NCBI GenBank assembly: GCA_012295275.1
Contig: CM022669.1
Coordinates: forward strand, 10,855,949 to 10,919,948
DNA: 64,000 bases
Direction of reading: 5' to 3'
Source: Chrysomallon squamiferum
Taxonomy: Eukaryota; Mollusca; Gastropoda; Neomphalida; Peltospiridae
The notes beneath the pieces were generated by a model. That model made no database searches. It saw only the letters and a list, made by a program, of their open reading frames with translations, and was not told the DNA's origin. Made by a program: the position numbers and the translations under genes. Positions 1 through 22,530 of the stretch are shown here, in pieces. Position 1 is the stretch's first letter, and each line of letters opens with the position of its first letter.

Positions 1-74
1 TAAAAAAATAAATAAATAAATAAATAAATAAAAAGAATTTAATTAAATTAAAAACATATTTTTCTCTGTTTCAG

Positions 75-260
75 ACGCTGATATTCAGCTCAACAAACAT
101 CTGGTGCCTACAGCAGATAAATGCACTGGCCAGCGTGCGGAGACTTGATAATCTCACAATAGACTTGGATGGAAACCCAGTGACGAAGTTTACTCTGTGG
201 CGAATGTACACAATCTTCAGACTAGCTCATTTTGCTCTCAAGAAAATTAACGGTATTGAG
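75..260 (+). CDS. LRRC49: LRRC49-like exon a
   Basis: Acceptor TTTCAG ends at 74 and donor GTAAAT starts at 261. The exon is 62 codons, phase 0 at both ends. It holds the most conserved block of this gene in the window. Confidence 0.85.
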
Positions 261-1428
261 GTAAATAATAGGATTTTGATTTTCATCACCGAACTTTGTT
301 ATTTTTTTCTTAATTTTTGTTTTTGTTTTAATAGTTTAGTTTCAGAAAACATTTTTCAGAAAATAAATGTACCTATAAAATATGTATATGTGAAATAAAT
401 CATGAATGTTTGTGGGTTTTTTGCCTTTAAAAGATATCTCATATGACTGGAGTCCAGGATTAGTCAGGTTTTGATGAAAATATAAAACTTATTTACAAAG
501 AACTAAATTTAAGTATGTTAAAATTTGAAATTTTATAATTTAACTGGTGTACATTTAGAAGAGGAGAGTTTAAACATCATCTGAAATATGAATTGTTTTA
601 ATAAGTTTTATCCTGCTTTCACATTAGTCCTATTTTTTTTTATCTTCAAATTACTTTTCTATATCCAAAATTATAAGCATTTAGATAGCTAAAAGACAAG
701 TAATATATATTTTTATTTTTCTGCTGTAAAAAGGTTTCACCCACAGACATAGTGAACGCAGAAAAACTGTTTGGACCTCTGTCTTTCATCATCGGCTTCA
801 AATTGCCTCAAACACAAGTCAAACCTAGTCTTGAAGCAAGGTCAGAACAAATGGTTACACAGTACTGTTATATTATTTCTCTATCTCTTTCTCTCTCTCT
901 CTTTCTGTCCCTTCTTCCACTCTCTCTCACTCAATGTTTCTGTCCCTTTTCACACACACACACAAAATTTACATCACAGACACTGACAACAGAGTTTATA
1001 TAACCAATTTTCCTGATTATTTTAGGATTCCTTTTTTTCTTAAATTTTTTAATTATTTTATTTTTTTTATGATAAAATTTTAAGATATGATACTGAATTA
1101 TTTAACAGTTTGTAAATTGTGTTACATTTCAGAAAGAAAGCTCTTTCAGATGAAAAACCACGGAAGGCTGCTGAAACGAGACAAGGGGAGAGAATTCAGA
1201 TAGAACTGGAGGGAAGAGCTCGACTAACTTACCAACCATTAAATGGAGATCAAACATCGAAATCTCAGGTCAGTAACACTGAGTAAACAAAATAACTAAA
1301 TATATACTATGAAAATCATAAACTTCTGATAGCATTATGTAACTAATTACATTTAATTTTAGTTCAGAATTATGTTCATCAAAGACATTCACTCTTATGC
1401 ATTTAACAGTAATATATTTCAGGTTAGA

Positions 1429-1477
<49 letters not shown>

Positions 1478-2036
1478 CTGATTGTGTGTGTGTGAGTGTG
1501 TTGAAAATAATAATTTACTAATGAAAAATCAGAAATATTCTCTTGCAGTGATAAAATTGAGTATGCTTAATTTTTATTGTTGAACTACATTTATCAAATA
1601 CTTGGTGCTTGTAAGATCATTTTAAAAGAATTAGCCTTTGTGAGTGAAATACTAAAGCTCCATTTTCATGATTTTAAAGCACAGTGATCTTGTTGTTATC
1701 TCAGAAGTAAAGTATTAAAAAATATTTATTTGGGTTTTTTCTTTCCAGGATCATTAATGCACCATGTTGTTTGTTATTTTTTTCATAATATTAAAAGATA
1801 TTTATTTCAATTTTATTTTATTTATTTTTGTTCAGGATCATGAATCAAAAAAGGAATTTCCTCGTAGTTATGTGAACGAGCTGACAAGAGAAACTGTGTT
1901 TGCTGACCGGAAAAGGGCTGAACTACAAAAAATCTGGCCACAGTTGTTTTTTGAAATGGTCCAGTCAGCACTGACTGACATGGCTGATATGAACTCTTAC
2001 AAGAAAAGGTGTTTGGAGGATATTGAAAAGACATAA
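75..2036 (+). CDS. LRRC49: LRRC49-like protein, 3' part of gene (four exons)
   Basis: Four exons (75-260, 734-840, 1133-1268, 1836-2036) join in phase to give 209 codons before a TAA stop; the 5' part lies outside the window. The first exon encodes a stretch containing INALASVRRLDNLTIDLDGN and FTLWRMYTIFRLAHFALKKI, which I recognise as the region after the leucine-rich repeats of LRRC49. Next come NAEKLFGPLS and a charged helical C-terminus (WPQLFFEMVQ). LRRC49 is a non-catalytic subunit of the tubulin polyglutamylase complex, which adds glutamate chains to tubulin in cilia and neurons. All introns are GT-AG. The identification rests on recalled family sequence; another LRR-C-terminal family member is possible but less likely. 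Confidence 0.8.
734..840 (+). CDS. LRRC49: LRRC49-like exon b
   Basis: The acceptor is the AAG ending at 733, chosen over the CACAG at 745 because it keeps the family motif VSPTDIVNAEKLFG whole. Donor GTCAGA starts at 841. Length 107, phase 0 in and 2 out. It encodes a short region ending KPSLEAR. Confidence 0.75.
1133..1268 (+). CDS. LRRC49: LRRC49-like exon c
   Basis: Acceptor CATTTCAG ends at 1132, donor GTCAGT at 1269. Length 136: one base completes the split codon, then 45 codons, ending in phase 0. The peptide is charged and low in complexity (KALSDEKPRKAAETRQGER) and then LEGRARLTYQPL. Confidence 0.75.
1432..1477. repeat. (AT)n microsatellite
   Basis: About 22 uninterrupted AT units in the last LRRC49-like intron, followed by a short TG-rich stretch. 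Confidence 0.97.
1836..2036 (+). CDS. LRRC49: LRRC49-like terminal exon
   Basis: Acceptor TTGTTCAG ends at 1835; phase 0; TAA stop at 2034-2036. It encodes 66 residues with a predicted helical end (YVNELTRETVFADRKRAELQ, then IWPQLFFEMVQSALTDMADM). AATAAA hexamers follow at 2047, 2532 and 2683; which one is used cannot be told from sequence. Confidence 0.8.
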   Translation, partial: DHESKKEFPRSYVNELTRETVFADRKRAELQKIWPQLFFEMVQSALTDMADMNSYKKRCLEDIEKT

Positions 2037-2118
2037 ACCACGTGAAAATAAATTTATAAAATTAAATTAATTTAAAAAACCTCCAAAACTTCACTGAAAA
2101 GTGCTGGAGAAAATACCA

Positions 2119-2640
2119 GTTCAAGATACAATCATTTATGATTTCTGAAATTTCCATTACATACACATCACACCAGAATTAAAGGTATTTGTGATTTTTG
2201 AACAGCAAGAAATTGCTGAAAACAGTGATCCTTATTGAAGTGGTAAATTAAAACAATGCAAGATACAAATATGTGTGATTTCAGAAAGCTTCAATTTTTC
2301 ATGATAAACGACACATCAGAATTAAAGGATTTTGTGATTTTGAACAGCTCAAAATGCACAGATTGTTTGATCGACAATGATTCTTGTTCAAGTGAGGAAT
2401 TAAAACAGTGCAAGATAAAACCATTTGTGATCTCAGAAATTTCATTTTCATTACATACTTAACAACAAAGATGCAATTAAAGAAATTTATGATTTCAAAG
2501 TTAAAAAATGGATAAGCCTATTTGACACCCCAATAAAAACAGTGCAAGATGCAATTTATTTATTTATTGTGAATTAACGTGATGAATTAAAATGATCATA
2601 ATTTATTTATTGCTTTGTTACTTCAAATATTCTGTGATGC
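2119..2640. repeat. Degenerate 3'-UTR tandem repeat, period about 140-150
   Basis: Units begin near 2119, 2257, 2409 and 2542. Each starts with a form of GTGCAAGATA, followed by TTTGTGATTTCAGAAA and ACATCAGAATTAAAGGATTT variants. Spacing is 138, 152 and 133 bases, so this is an old duplication that has diverged. It lies directly downstream of the LRRC49-like stop, probably in its 3' UTR. Confidence 0.8.
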
Positions 2641-5600
2641 AGAAGCAGCACAGGATTTTGTTACGTTATTGAGAATATTGCAAATAAAAGTGATCAAATC
2701 ACATGACCATAATTTTATCTCATGTTTAGAGAATTCTTATCTATTGATGTAATGAGGGATGTCTTTTTGTTGATCTGCTTCAATTACTGAGAACTGTTGT
2801 CTGCTGACATCTAATCAAACAAATTTGTTGTAATACAATTAATTTGGAAAGTTTAAAGAATTCTGTATGCAAAGTTTAGAATGCAGATGGTGATAAAAAT
2901 AAAAAATAAAAAAACATAGTAATTTAAAATATTATTTATAATAATAATAACTAAATAAAAAATAAAAAAACATTTAAACTAACTGTTCACAATATGGTGT
3001 CCAGCGGAATATTTTCCAAGTAATTCATCATATGTTAAATATACATCTTTACAAATCTAGTCAACTGCGAATCAATGTTTTCCAGTAACAAGCAAAAAAA
3101 AACCTTAAATAAAGTAAAATCACAAAAAGAGGTTTTTAAGGACATTTTATTTTCAAAGAGTGGAAATAATTAATAAAATTATAGTACAGACAACATTAAA
3201 TATCTACCAGGTACAACATTAACAGCTGAACAATAAACCATCAAGAAAAAACATTAATATTGGGCATGTTATATATCATAGAGGCACTAAATAACTGAAT
3301 GCTTCATCATTTAGAAAAATAACACCATAGTGGTTGCCTTTTTCGAAAGTTTGTTAAAATGTGATATAAAGAGGTAAGAAAAATGTTCTAATTATTGTTG
3401 TTATATTTTAAATGTACTGAATTTGATATGGTTCTAGGTTTTAACTTTTTACACTTTTCTTCGTTAATGTAACATGAAAATTTGAATTTAAAATAAATTA
3501 ATCAATTATTCAATTTAATTTAATTAAAGTGGATGATAATAAAACCTACAGGCTTAATAATAATTAAATAAAGCAACCATCTGTAACAATACAGAAGAGA
3601 AAAATAATTTTTGAGACCAGCTCTGAATTGACTCTTTGATTTTTTTAAAATACCTCTGACATCTCTACAAACCCCCACTGTAAAGTAATCAGTTAATAAT
3701 TTATTTTAAAAACAAGAATGACTAGACTGAATAGACAAGTTCTGTTATTTTAAAATCTCTATTTTGATGTTTTTTAATATTCAATTTTTTCTTAATAAAG
3801 TCAGAAAGTTACTGACTACAAGTTGTTTTAATATACAATTTACAATTTCCATGTATTTGTGTCTTATTATGGTTATACATTATAAATTATTTTTATGATT
3901 ACTCTCCTATTATAAATGTTATTGCACAGATTTTGTCATATTGCACAACAGTTTATTTCAGCATTTAAAAGCAGAATTTTGAAATTATATATATATATAT
4001 AATTGCCTATCAACTATAAAAATAAACATTGTATGATAAATTAAAGAAAATAGTTTGTAACAGCTATTTAGTTTATAATAAAAATATGACATTAAAAAAA
4101 GGTACACGTCTACACTAAATTACATTTACTAAACAACATTTATTGACATGCAAGTGCAAGCTAACCTAAGTGAGATCTAAATTTTATTATTATTTTAACC
4201 AAGAACAAAATAACTGTTGCATTTTTAAATGAATTTACTCAAAATTTTCTACATATATCATAAGTTGCATTTAAATTTAATAATAAAATTAATTTTAAAG
4301 AGGAATAAAGTATTTTGTGGCATTTTTAATTGAATGTATTATTCTAAATATATCAATACTTATTTAAATACATGTAACAAACAGACAGAAGAAATTTCTT
4401 TTATTTGATTCAAAGTTAATTAAAAACAGAAAAGAAAATGTTGACGTATCTACTCTGCAACTTAAAATGTAACAATGGACATAGCACCTGTTAACTCATA
4501 CAATACTTACAGTAATTAAACAAAACCATTCTAGATAATTAACAGTTAATTGTAAGTAAATCACCACCCATTTAACATTAATAATTTACTTAACACACTG
4601 ATGTTTTAATCTTCATAGCTTTTATTAATGGCAGATTTAAGAGAATATTCCAATATATTTATTAATCTTAAGAATTTCTGTGACAGTACCTTTCTGTGTT
4701 TTTAACTTTATAATGAATATTAAATGTCTAAAAAAAAAAAATAAATATAAATAAATAAATAAAAATGAAAGAGCACTGGCAATGTACGTTTACAAATAAA
4801 ATTCTGGCAATAGAAAATCTTCAACTGTAACTTTGAAATGCCTGAATCAAAATTTACAGTTACATTTTGGCAAAGTACTTCAGCATCAAACAAATTTGTT
4901 GGAATATTATGTAATTATTCTCTTTGCAAAACATAATTTATTATGACTATAAATTTTAACTGTTAACTTTTTCTTCTAGTAAATAATCATTCAGAATTTT
5001 GGAGATGTTCAAAACAAAACAAGAAAAAGTTTCTTTTCTTTCTGTTAAATGATAATTAATTACCAAAATGTTAAAACAGTGTCTATACAGTTACAAGCCA
5101 AGAAAGCAGATTTATAAAACCAGCAAAAAGAGGTTTATGCAATGGAAGTTAGTTTACATATTCATGACATAATGTATTAAAAATGATACTGAATCAATCA
5201 CTTGAGCAAAATGGTGAATAAAATTCATATTGAAAATGCCCACGAACTATCAACGCAAAATGTTTTTTCATTAACGTTACATAATAAAAAGGAGAAAAAA
5301 GAAATATGAGTATATATTTCAGTAAATTTTCAAGATCATCTTGAGCAAAAATATCACTGCCCAATTCAAAAAATGGTTACCTGGTAATATTACATCATTA
5401 CTTTTTAACATTTTAGACATTCAAAAAATAAATATAATAATAAATAAACAAAAAAATAAACAAATAAATAAAAATGGACAAGACAAAAAATACATTTAGA
5501 ATAATCACTGATCATATTACATTTCAATGAAATCAAATAACCCTTACACCTAAAATTAGGAAAATTACCCCTAGGATATTATGAAACAACTATTTATAAA

Positions 5601-6790
5601 AACAATCCATGACACAGTATTATGTTAGTCGAAGTAAAAATTATTTACAAGAATATGCTTTATCTTACTTCCAGAACTGGCCAAGTTCTTAGTCTTACAA
5701 CTGCAACCAACCTGTGGGGTGTCTATAACATGATGAACATTTTTATTAATACGCAGCGAGATTTTATCCTTTATTTTTCAAGTACAAACTGGCAATTTAT
5801 CCGTCATTCTAAAAATCCATCCAGCAGGCATGATTACCCAAGAAGGCAAAACCGAATGTCAGTAGTGCTTTTAAACTTAACACATACACTGCTCAGTTTG
5901 ATAGATTCTAAATGCCATTTGAAATTTAAAGACAAGGCTCAAAATACAAATTAGTACAAAAAGGAAGACTTGTTGATCTATTTAACATTAACTAATTTAT
6001 TGTGAAAATTCAAAAAGTTGGTAATGACCAGCTGATAATTATGTTTGTATCAATACTGCACCAGGAGGTGAATTTCACACATGCAATGGGTAAAAATACT
6101 TGGACTTTGTTTATAAAAGATACTATGAAATGTATTTTGATATTAATTTCTTTTTAATTCTTTTTGCTGTATTTAATTATCTAACATAATTAATTATCTC
6201 ATTCCAATGATGAGTAAGATATTCAAAACTAGTTTCTCTGTTCATATTATTTTTCCCAAAGTGTGCCAGATTATCATCCATATTTTCTTGAACTGCTAAC
6301 AAAATACATTTAAAATTTAAATAAATGAATATCAGTAGTTCTCCCTTTCTGGTAGTAACTCAACATTTCAAATTTGTTTTTCTTTTCCTCTTTCAGTTCA
6401 ATGACTTGTATTATTTTTTGATGCCAAATACTCAATTTCGAATTCTTTTTTTTTTTTTTTTTTACATCACTCTAAAACAAGTATCTGAAAATGAGGCACT
6501 TTTGTAAATAAAATAAGATAACAATTGAAACACTTGTTTACCCTGCTCCTTAAGATTTTAATAAAATGTTGATTATTCTTTTTAACTACCCAGTAAATAA
6601 TTGGCCATCCTGATAAAACAAACACCCCATCACCCAACGACAGCTTACAAAGATTTTTGTTTTCAGGTTACATTTTTTAATTATTATTTTTTTTTTACCA
6701 GAGCTGCCAAATAATAATATTTCAACAATCCAATAACTGCCACAAATGGAGATAAAAATTAAGACAGCACAGCAAAGGAGAAGGGATTAA
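2641..6790. other. AT-rich region between convergent 3' ends
   Basis: No supportable gene. The LRRC49-like gene ends on the left and the REEP-like gene on the right, so much of this is probably 3' UTR and spacer. Minus-strand polyadenylation hexamers (TTTATT on the plus strand) occur, for example at 3146-3151; if that one is used the REEP 3' UTR would be about 3.6 kb. A 110-codon plus-strand ORF at 5622-5954 resembles nothing I know and lies in the likely antisense UTR. Confidence 0.6.
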
Positions 6791-17386
<10,596 letters not shown>

Positions 17387-17470
17387 TTTTAGTGTGTTAT
17401 GAGGAAATTGTTGCCTCTTAAAAGAACTTCCAATATTTCGTTATGCGCATGCGTAATATTTCGTCGATTC
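17387..17470 (-). promoter_or_regulatory. Probable REEP-like promoter with NRF-1-like site
   Basis: Just upstream of the distal ATG, TGCGCATGCGT at 17444-17454 fits the NRF-1 palindrome (YGCGCAYGCGCR) except near its end. Surrounding CpGs (TTTCGTCGATTCACGTCGG) contrast with the AT-rich flanks. No TATA box is evident. The promoter role is inferred from position. Confidence 0.5.
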
Positions 17471-17779
17471 ACGTCGGAGCAAACATCGTTTAGATGGGAA
17501 AATAATTATACAGTACAGGCGTTACATATCCAGATAAGTTACGATTACTGATAATATCATTCAGTATTTAGTTTTGTGTCGATATTGTTTATTTATTCGT
17601 TATTGCAGTATACAATAACAGCTTTGTAAGATATTTATATTATTTATAAACCGTATTTATTCATTTCAATAATTATATGAAATGAATTTTTTACACTTTA
17701 CTCTTACATTTTGTTTAGTGTTTTAATCTCTTGTTAATCTTGTTATGATTGTGATTATAAACATAAAAAATCAGTTTTC

Positions 17780-17810
<31 letters not shown>

Positions 17811-18145
17811 GCTCATACTGACATACTAACGTATATGTTATAAATATTGTTTTCATTTATCTGTTACTTCTTGTTACTTTGATTCAGGTATTTAACCAAA
17901 AGAAAGAAAAAGAAAAAAAAAATGAGAGCCAAATCAAACAAGTAATAAAAGAAACTATTAAAAAGAATAAACTAAATAATATATAGCATCGATCAATACA
18001 GAGATTCTGCTATGAGTGACTGAATTTCTACAATAACTTTCTACTTTTGCAAAATATATAGTAGTACAGTAAGCTTTATTTCAGCAAAATGTGATCTGAA
18101 AATGAAATACTTTTGGTAATTACCACGTAATATAACAAAAACATT

Positions 18146-18187
<42 letters not shown>

Positions 18188-19252
18188 GTGATAATAATAA
18201 TAATAATAAGTGTCTGGTATTTTATTGTGAACGACTTGTAGAAGTTGTATCGTTTTAATTTTAATTTCAGTTATTACTTAATCTGTCAAGCTGTGAAGAA
18301 AGTGATGAGTGTGTCTTTTGTCTGCCTGATTTTCATTTTGCATGATGCATTTCCCCTCCCCCACTTCTTTGATAGAACGTAAGACAGCTTAGCTGGAAAA
18401 TAAATAAATAACAGTAAGATTGGCTAATGACTTAAGTTTTTATTTTAGCGGTGTTTTTTCGATATTAGAGTAATTTAGTTTTTTGTCTTTGCTACAGTTC
18501 TTTGACTTTAAATTTGTAGACGATTTGGAAATTACTCACAAGAACTGCAGTCAAAAGCCTTCATCCTTGGATTATCATTTCTTTACCATAAAAGACAAAA
18601 CAAAATGTTGAATGTTATTCTTAGATCGTTACTGTATTTTAAAAGATGTTGTCTATTTGACTTTGGAGTTAAATCCCTTGCGTGTTTGGCGTCATCTTTT
18701 CAGTCTTGACGTCAAGTATCGGTGCTGACAGAAAGCTACCTAAAATAACCAAACACTTAATTATGAAGAAATATTTCTGAAATAAAGTGGTGTATAGGTT
18801 CAAATCACTATCTTGAATTCTTAATTTATTAAAATCATGCAGGTCTGTTGTGTATGTTAATTCTAGAAAAAAATGAATATTTTAGTTTAAATCATTAGTC
18901 TTCTTTTTAATTTAATTTATTGTTAAAAAGATACGAACTTGTTGTATTTCTATATTATTAGTTGTCATTATAATAATTTTCACTCATTAAAAAAAAAAAA
19001 AAAAAAAATTCTAAACATGTTTTTCGAAGCACAAAACAATAACATACACTGTATTTATATATACGCTTGATAGACATATACTTTGATACACATATATGTG
19101 ATAAATCACGATAAAAATTATCATTCTCCGATTTTCAATGGCTAGGTTTCTACGCTAATAATCAGGTGGTATCCGAGTCCAATGTACACATCTATTACAG
19201 ATAATCTGCGATAAAGCTTGTTGCAAGTTACTGTCGACTAAACAAATCAAAA
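17471..19252. other. Intergenic region between divergent REEP-like and TRIM-like genes
   Basis: AT-rich, with TAA microsatellites near 17785 and 18148-18207 and an A run at 18989. A perfect CRE palindrome (TTGACGTCAA, 18707-18716) lies about 540 bases before the TRIM-like ATG and is a possible promoter element. No gene seen. Confidence 0.6.
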
Positions 19253-21085
19253 ATGAATACAACAGGCGAACCATCGAATCAGTCGACTGGTCGAGAATAT
19301 CCCAGAAATTTACAAAATGAAATGATTCCCGATTCTGAAGGGAATAACGAGAACGTGGAACAGAAAGAGTGTATCAGTGACGTCACACAAGGTCTTAACC
19401 TGAATCTGGAGTACGTGCAAGTCAATCGCTCGTGCGGGTTATGCGACACGGAGACAGCCGAAGGTCGGTGTTTGGACTGCGACGAAGATTTGTGTGCTGT
19501 TTGTGTCAAGTACCACGAAAAACTGAAAATAACAGCCATGCATAATATTCTGTTTTTCGATTCTCCGGGAAATTTAAGAAAGATTAAAAACGGACCAGAG
19601 ACTGTGAAAACTCGACACAACTGTCAGAAACACGAAGAAGAAATGCTAAGATTCTTCTGTAAGATGTGCAGAGTTCCTGTTTGTAGAGATTGCATTCTGA
19701 CGTCACACAAAGATCACGTGACCAGTGACATTCTCGATGAGGCCCATGGCGCAAAAGGGCAAGTTCGGAATCTTTTAATAAAAGTGGAGAAATCTAAAAA
19801 CAGCATCGAGAAACAGTACGAAAAGCTAAAAGATTACGAAAATGAATTTCTTGAAAATATTGAATCGATTGGTCACATTGTTTCGCGTTTGTACAAAGAT
19901 ATTTCTGAAAGAATCGAAGAATCGCACAGAACACTTCTGAAAACTTTAGAGTCAACTAAGAAGGATGAAGTCGGGAGAATTCAGCACCGCCAAAAGTTCT
20001 GTAATCAAAAGCTTATTTCCATATCCGATTTTCTAAGCAAAGGGGAACAACTGTTGTTTTCTGAGTCAGATTCCGAAATAGTCCTCCAGATGGACATTCT
20101 CCGACAGGCGGCTCCCGCACTCTGTGACGTCAGAGACATCAGTCCTACCAAGGCGGAGTTCATTTTGTCTCGAAATGCCAATTTTGCCAAGAATACAGCC
20201 GACAATGTCATAGGTCATGTCTCATTTACCGTCACGGATTCAAAAGGTGACAGTGAACAAAAGTGCACGCATGTTCGAGAAGTTCGTCTTACTCGAGACA
20301 TAGCATTCCATATCTGGGAAATGAAATGCACTAAGCCGTCAGTACGAGGAATCTGCGAAAGCGTGAACGGAGTAATTTGGGTAGCTACCCCCAAGTCACT
20401 GCTCAAACTCGGTACGGACGGCAGACGTCAAAACAGCATTCACTTGACGTCTGACGTCTCCTGCATTATAGAAGGCAACGATGGAAAACTGCTGGTAGCT
20501 TTCAACCGTGGAAATGGAATTAAAGCTCTCTCCCATGATTCCGTTAGCACGTGGTCGCACTACGCGACGCTCCCAGACACGGTTGTGTCGATGTCTGCAA
20601 CGGACGACAAACAGCGCGTCTTCGCGACTGTCGCAACGTCGCGAGATCTCATTGTGTTCTGCAACCAAGGCAAAGACATGGTCAGGGTCAAACTGCCAGA
20701 AGAGCTAACCCAAAACAACTCCGTCATCACAAGCATGGCTATAGGAAAGAACGGCGAAGCTGTCGTCTGCAGCAGTAACGGCAGACTAGTGATACTTTCA
20801 GACTCGTTCGACGTCAGATACGTTTACAAAGGCCCCAGCGGTGTCATGTTCCCTTCTAGTGTCTGCTATGACAACCAGGGTCACGTGATTATCGCAGACG
20901 GTAAAAGGCAGACGGTGCATATGATCAGCAGAACTGGACATTTCTTGGCCTTTTTGCTGAGCAAGGACGATTTTCAGGACATAGGTGCGCCAACCTGCGT
21001 CTGTGTGGATCAAAGTGAACGGCTCTGGGTTGGAACGGACATGGGGAATGTCTGCGCTTACACCTATATCCATGATGTGCAGTGA
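19253..21085 (+). CDS. RING-less TRIM-like protein (two B-boxes, coiled coil, beta-propeller)
   Basis: One uninterrupted 610-residue frame from ATG (AATCAAAAATGAAT) to TGA. B-box 1 has ligands C61, C64, C73, C76, C81, C84, H88 and H97; B-box 2 has C124, H127, C136, C139, C144, C147, H152 and H155. About 161-265 is a charged heptad-like coiled coil. From about 340 to 605, repeated strands (GVIWVATPKSLLKL, GKLLVAFNRG, GHVIIADG, ERLWVGTD) suggest an NHL/YncE-like beta-propeller. The first 60 residues lack the Cys/His pattern of a RING, so it is not an obvious E3 ligase on its own. Such B-box/NHL genes are greatly expanded in bivalves and gastropods and are linked to innate immunity or RNA regulation. 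The CDS is visibly more GC-rich than its flanks, and lack of introns fits retroposed expansion. No named orthologue is claimed. Confidence 0.92.
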   Translation: MNTTGEPSNQSTGREYPRNLQNEMIPDSEGNNENVEQKECISDVTQGLNLNLEYVQVNRSCGLCDTETAEGRCLDCDEDLCAVCVKYHEKLKITAMHNILFFDSPGNLRKIKNGPETVKTRHNCQKHEEEMLRFFCKMCRVPVCRDCILTSHKDHVTSDILDEAHGAKGQVRNLLIKVEKSKNSIEKQYEKLKDYENEFLENIESIGHIVSRLYKDISERIEESHRTLLKTLESTKKDEVGRIQHRQKFCNQKLISISDFLSKGEQLLFSESDSEIVLQMDILRQAAPALCDVRDISPTKAEFILSRNANFAKNTADNVIGHVSFTVTDSKGDSEQKCTHVREVRLTRDIAFHIWEMKCTKPSVRGICESVNGVIWVATPKSLLKLGTDGRRQNSIHLTSDVSCIIEGNDGKLLVAFNRGNGIKALSHDSVSTWSHYATLPDTVVSMSATDDKQRVFATVATSRDLIVFCNQGKDMVRVKLPEELTQNNSVITSMAIGKNGEAVVCSSNGRLVILSDSFDVRYVYKGPSGVMFPSSVCYDNQGHVIIADGKRQTVHMISRTGHFLAFLLSKDDFQDIGAPTCVCVDQSERLWVGTDMGNVCAYTYIHDVQ

Positions 21086-21409
21086 ATACTGAAGTCACTA
21101 GTGTTAATTACAGCTAGCGAGGTCAGAACCAAATGTACAGATTAACAGTAATATTTCTTTTTTTTTTTTTTTTTCTTCTTCGTTTTCTTTAACTTTTTCG
21201 TAATTTCTCTTTCTTTTTTTTTTTTTTTTTGTTGTTATTTTTGTTTGTTTTTACTTATTTAATGTTATAGCTTTGATCCTGGCGTTATCTACCTGCATGT
21301 TAAGTTAACTGATATAGTTCTGTGCGTGAGGAGAGGAGAGTATGAAAGGAGGGGAATCGTTATAGGCCTGGAATGTTTTAAATACTCCTAAAAATACACA
21401 GACACACAC

Positions 21410-21449
21410 TAACAATAACAATAACAATAACAATAACAATAACAATAAC

Positions 21450-21485
<36 letters not shown>

Positions 21486-21515
21486 AATAAATAAATAAAT
21501 AAAGTTGAATTAGCC
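21410..21515. repeat. (AACAAT)n/(AAT)n/(AAAT)n compound microsatellite
   Basis: Adjoining arrays about 330 bases after the TRIM-like stop. They contain many overlapping AATAAA hexamers, so a poly(A) signal there cannot be singled out. Confidence 0.95.
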
Positions 21516-21539
21516 TAAATTAGCCACAAATAAATGTTT

Positions 21540-21740
21540 TTCTTTCCAAAATGTTGTACTAGATAGCTAGATAGATAGACAGATTGACAGATATACAGAT
21601 AAATAAATAGAGAGATAGACAGACAGATAGATAGATAGATAAATAAATAAATAAATAAACAGATAGAGAGATGGATGGATGGATGGATGGATAGATAGAT
21701 GGATATATTAGCAGATAGACAGATAGACAGACAAATATGT
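21540..21740. repeat. (AGAT)n/(AGAC)n/(GGAT)n degenerate array
   Basis: Tetranucleotide repeats with mixed AGAT, AGAC, AAAT and GGAT units over about 200 bases. Confidence 0.95.
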
Positions 21741-22344
21741 TAATAATTCAAGTGGCATATGGGAAGGTTTGAACTTGCTTTTTGTTACTCCTTAGCATAC
21801 TATCTATCATTTATCAATGAATAGCATTGTTTGATCATTATTTTTATATAAGAATTGTGTTTTTGTTAGGTTAATTTTAAATTAGAATTTATAATAAGGT
21901 AAATAAATAAATAAAAACATAAACAAAAAAAATTGTACAGTGCATAAATAAATAGTAAATAAATGAAAATGTAAAACTTTTTTGTACAGTGCATAAATAA
22001 ATTTTATTTAAAACAATTCGCTGTTTCATCACCATGAGCGTGTATGCACATTTGGTTGCAACACAGAGTAGAGTAACATTTTCAACAATGGCATAATCAA
22101 TTGTACAAGACATTAAATGTTGAAAGTGGAAATTAAGTCAACATATATATATATTCTGTAAGTAAAAACAAAACCATTCTTATTTCGACATACAGTTATC
22201 TACATGTTGTTCTTTCATCAATAGTGTCGGTTTCAAGAAACAAAAACAACGAATATGTAAATAAAAAAATATAAATAAACAGATGTTTTTGTTTTTTTTA
22301 CATATAATTATCTACACAATCTAACATATATATATATAGCCACA

Positions 22345-22345
<1 letters not shown>

Positions 22346-22394
<49 letters not shown>

Positions 22395-22494
22395 TAGTAA
22401 TAATAATAATAACAATAATTATTATATAATAGCAATAATAATTATAATAATAATAATAATACAAATAATACAAATAATTATAATAATAATAGCA

Positions 22495-22528
<34 letters not shown>
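22346..22528. repeat. (TAA)n imperfect array
   Basis: Two pure TAA blocks (22346-22391 and 22498-22528) joined by degenerate TAA/TAC/ATT repeat. Confidence 0.95.

Positions 22529-22530
<2 letters not shown>

Noticed and set aside
5622-5954. 110-codon plus-strand ORF
   Set aside because: AT-rich composition, no motif, probably antisense to the REEP-like 3' UTR.
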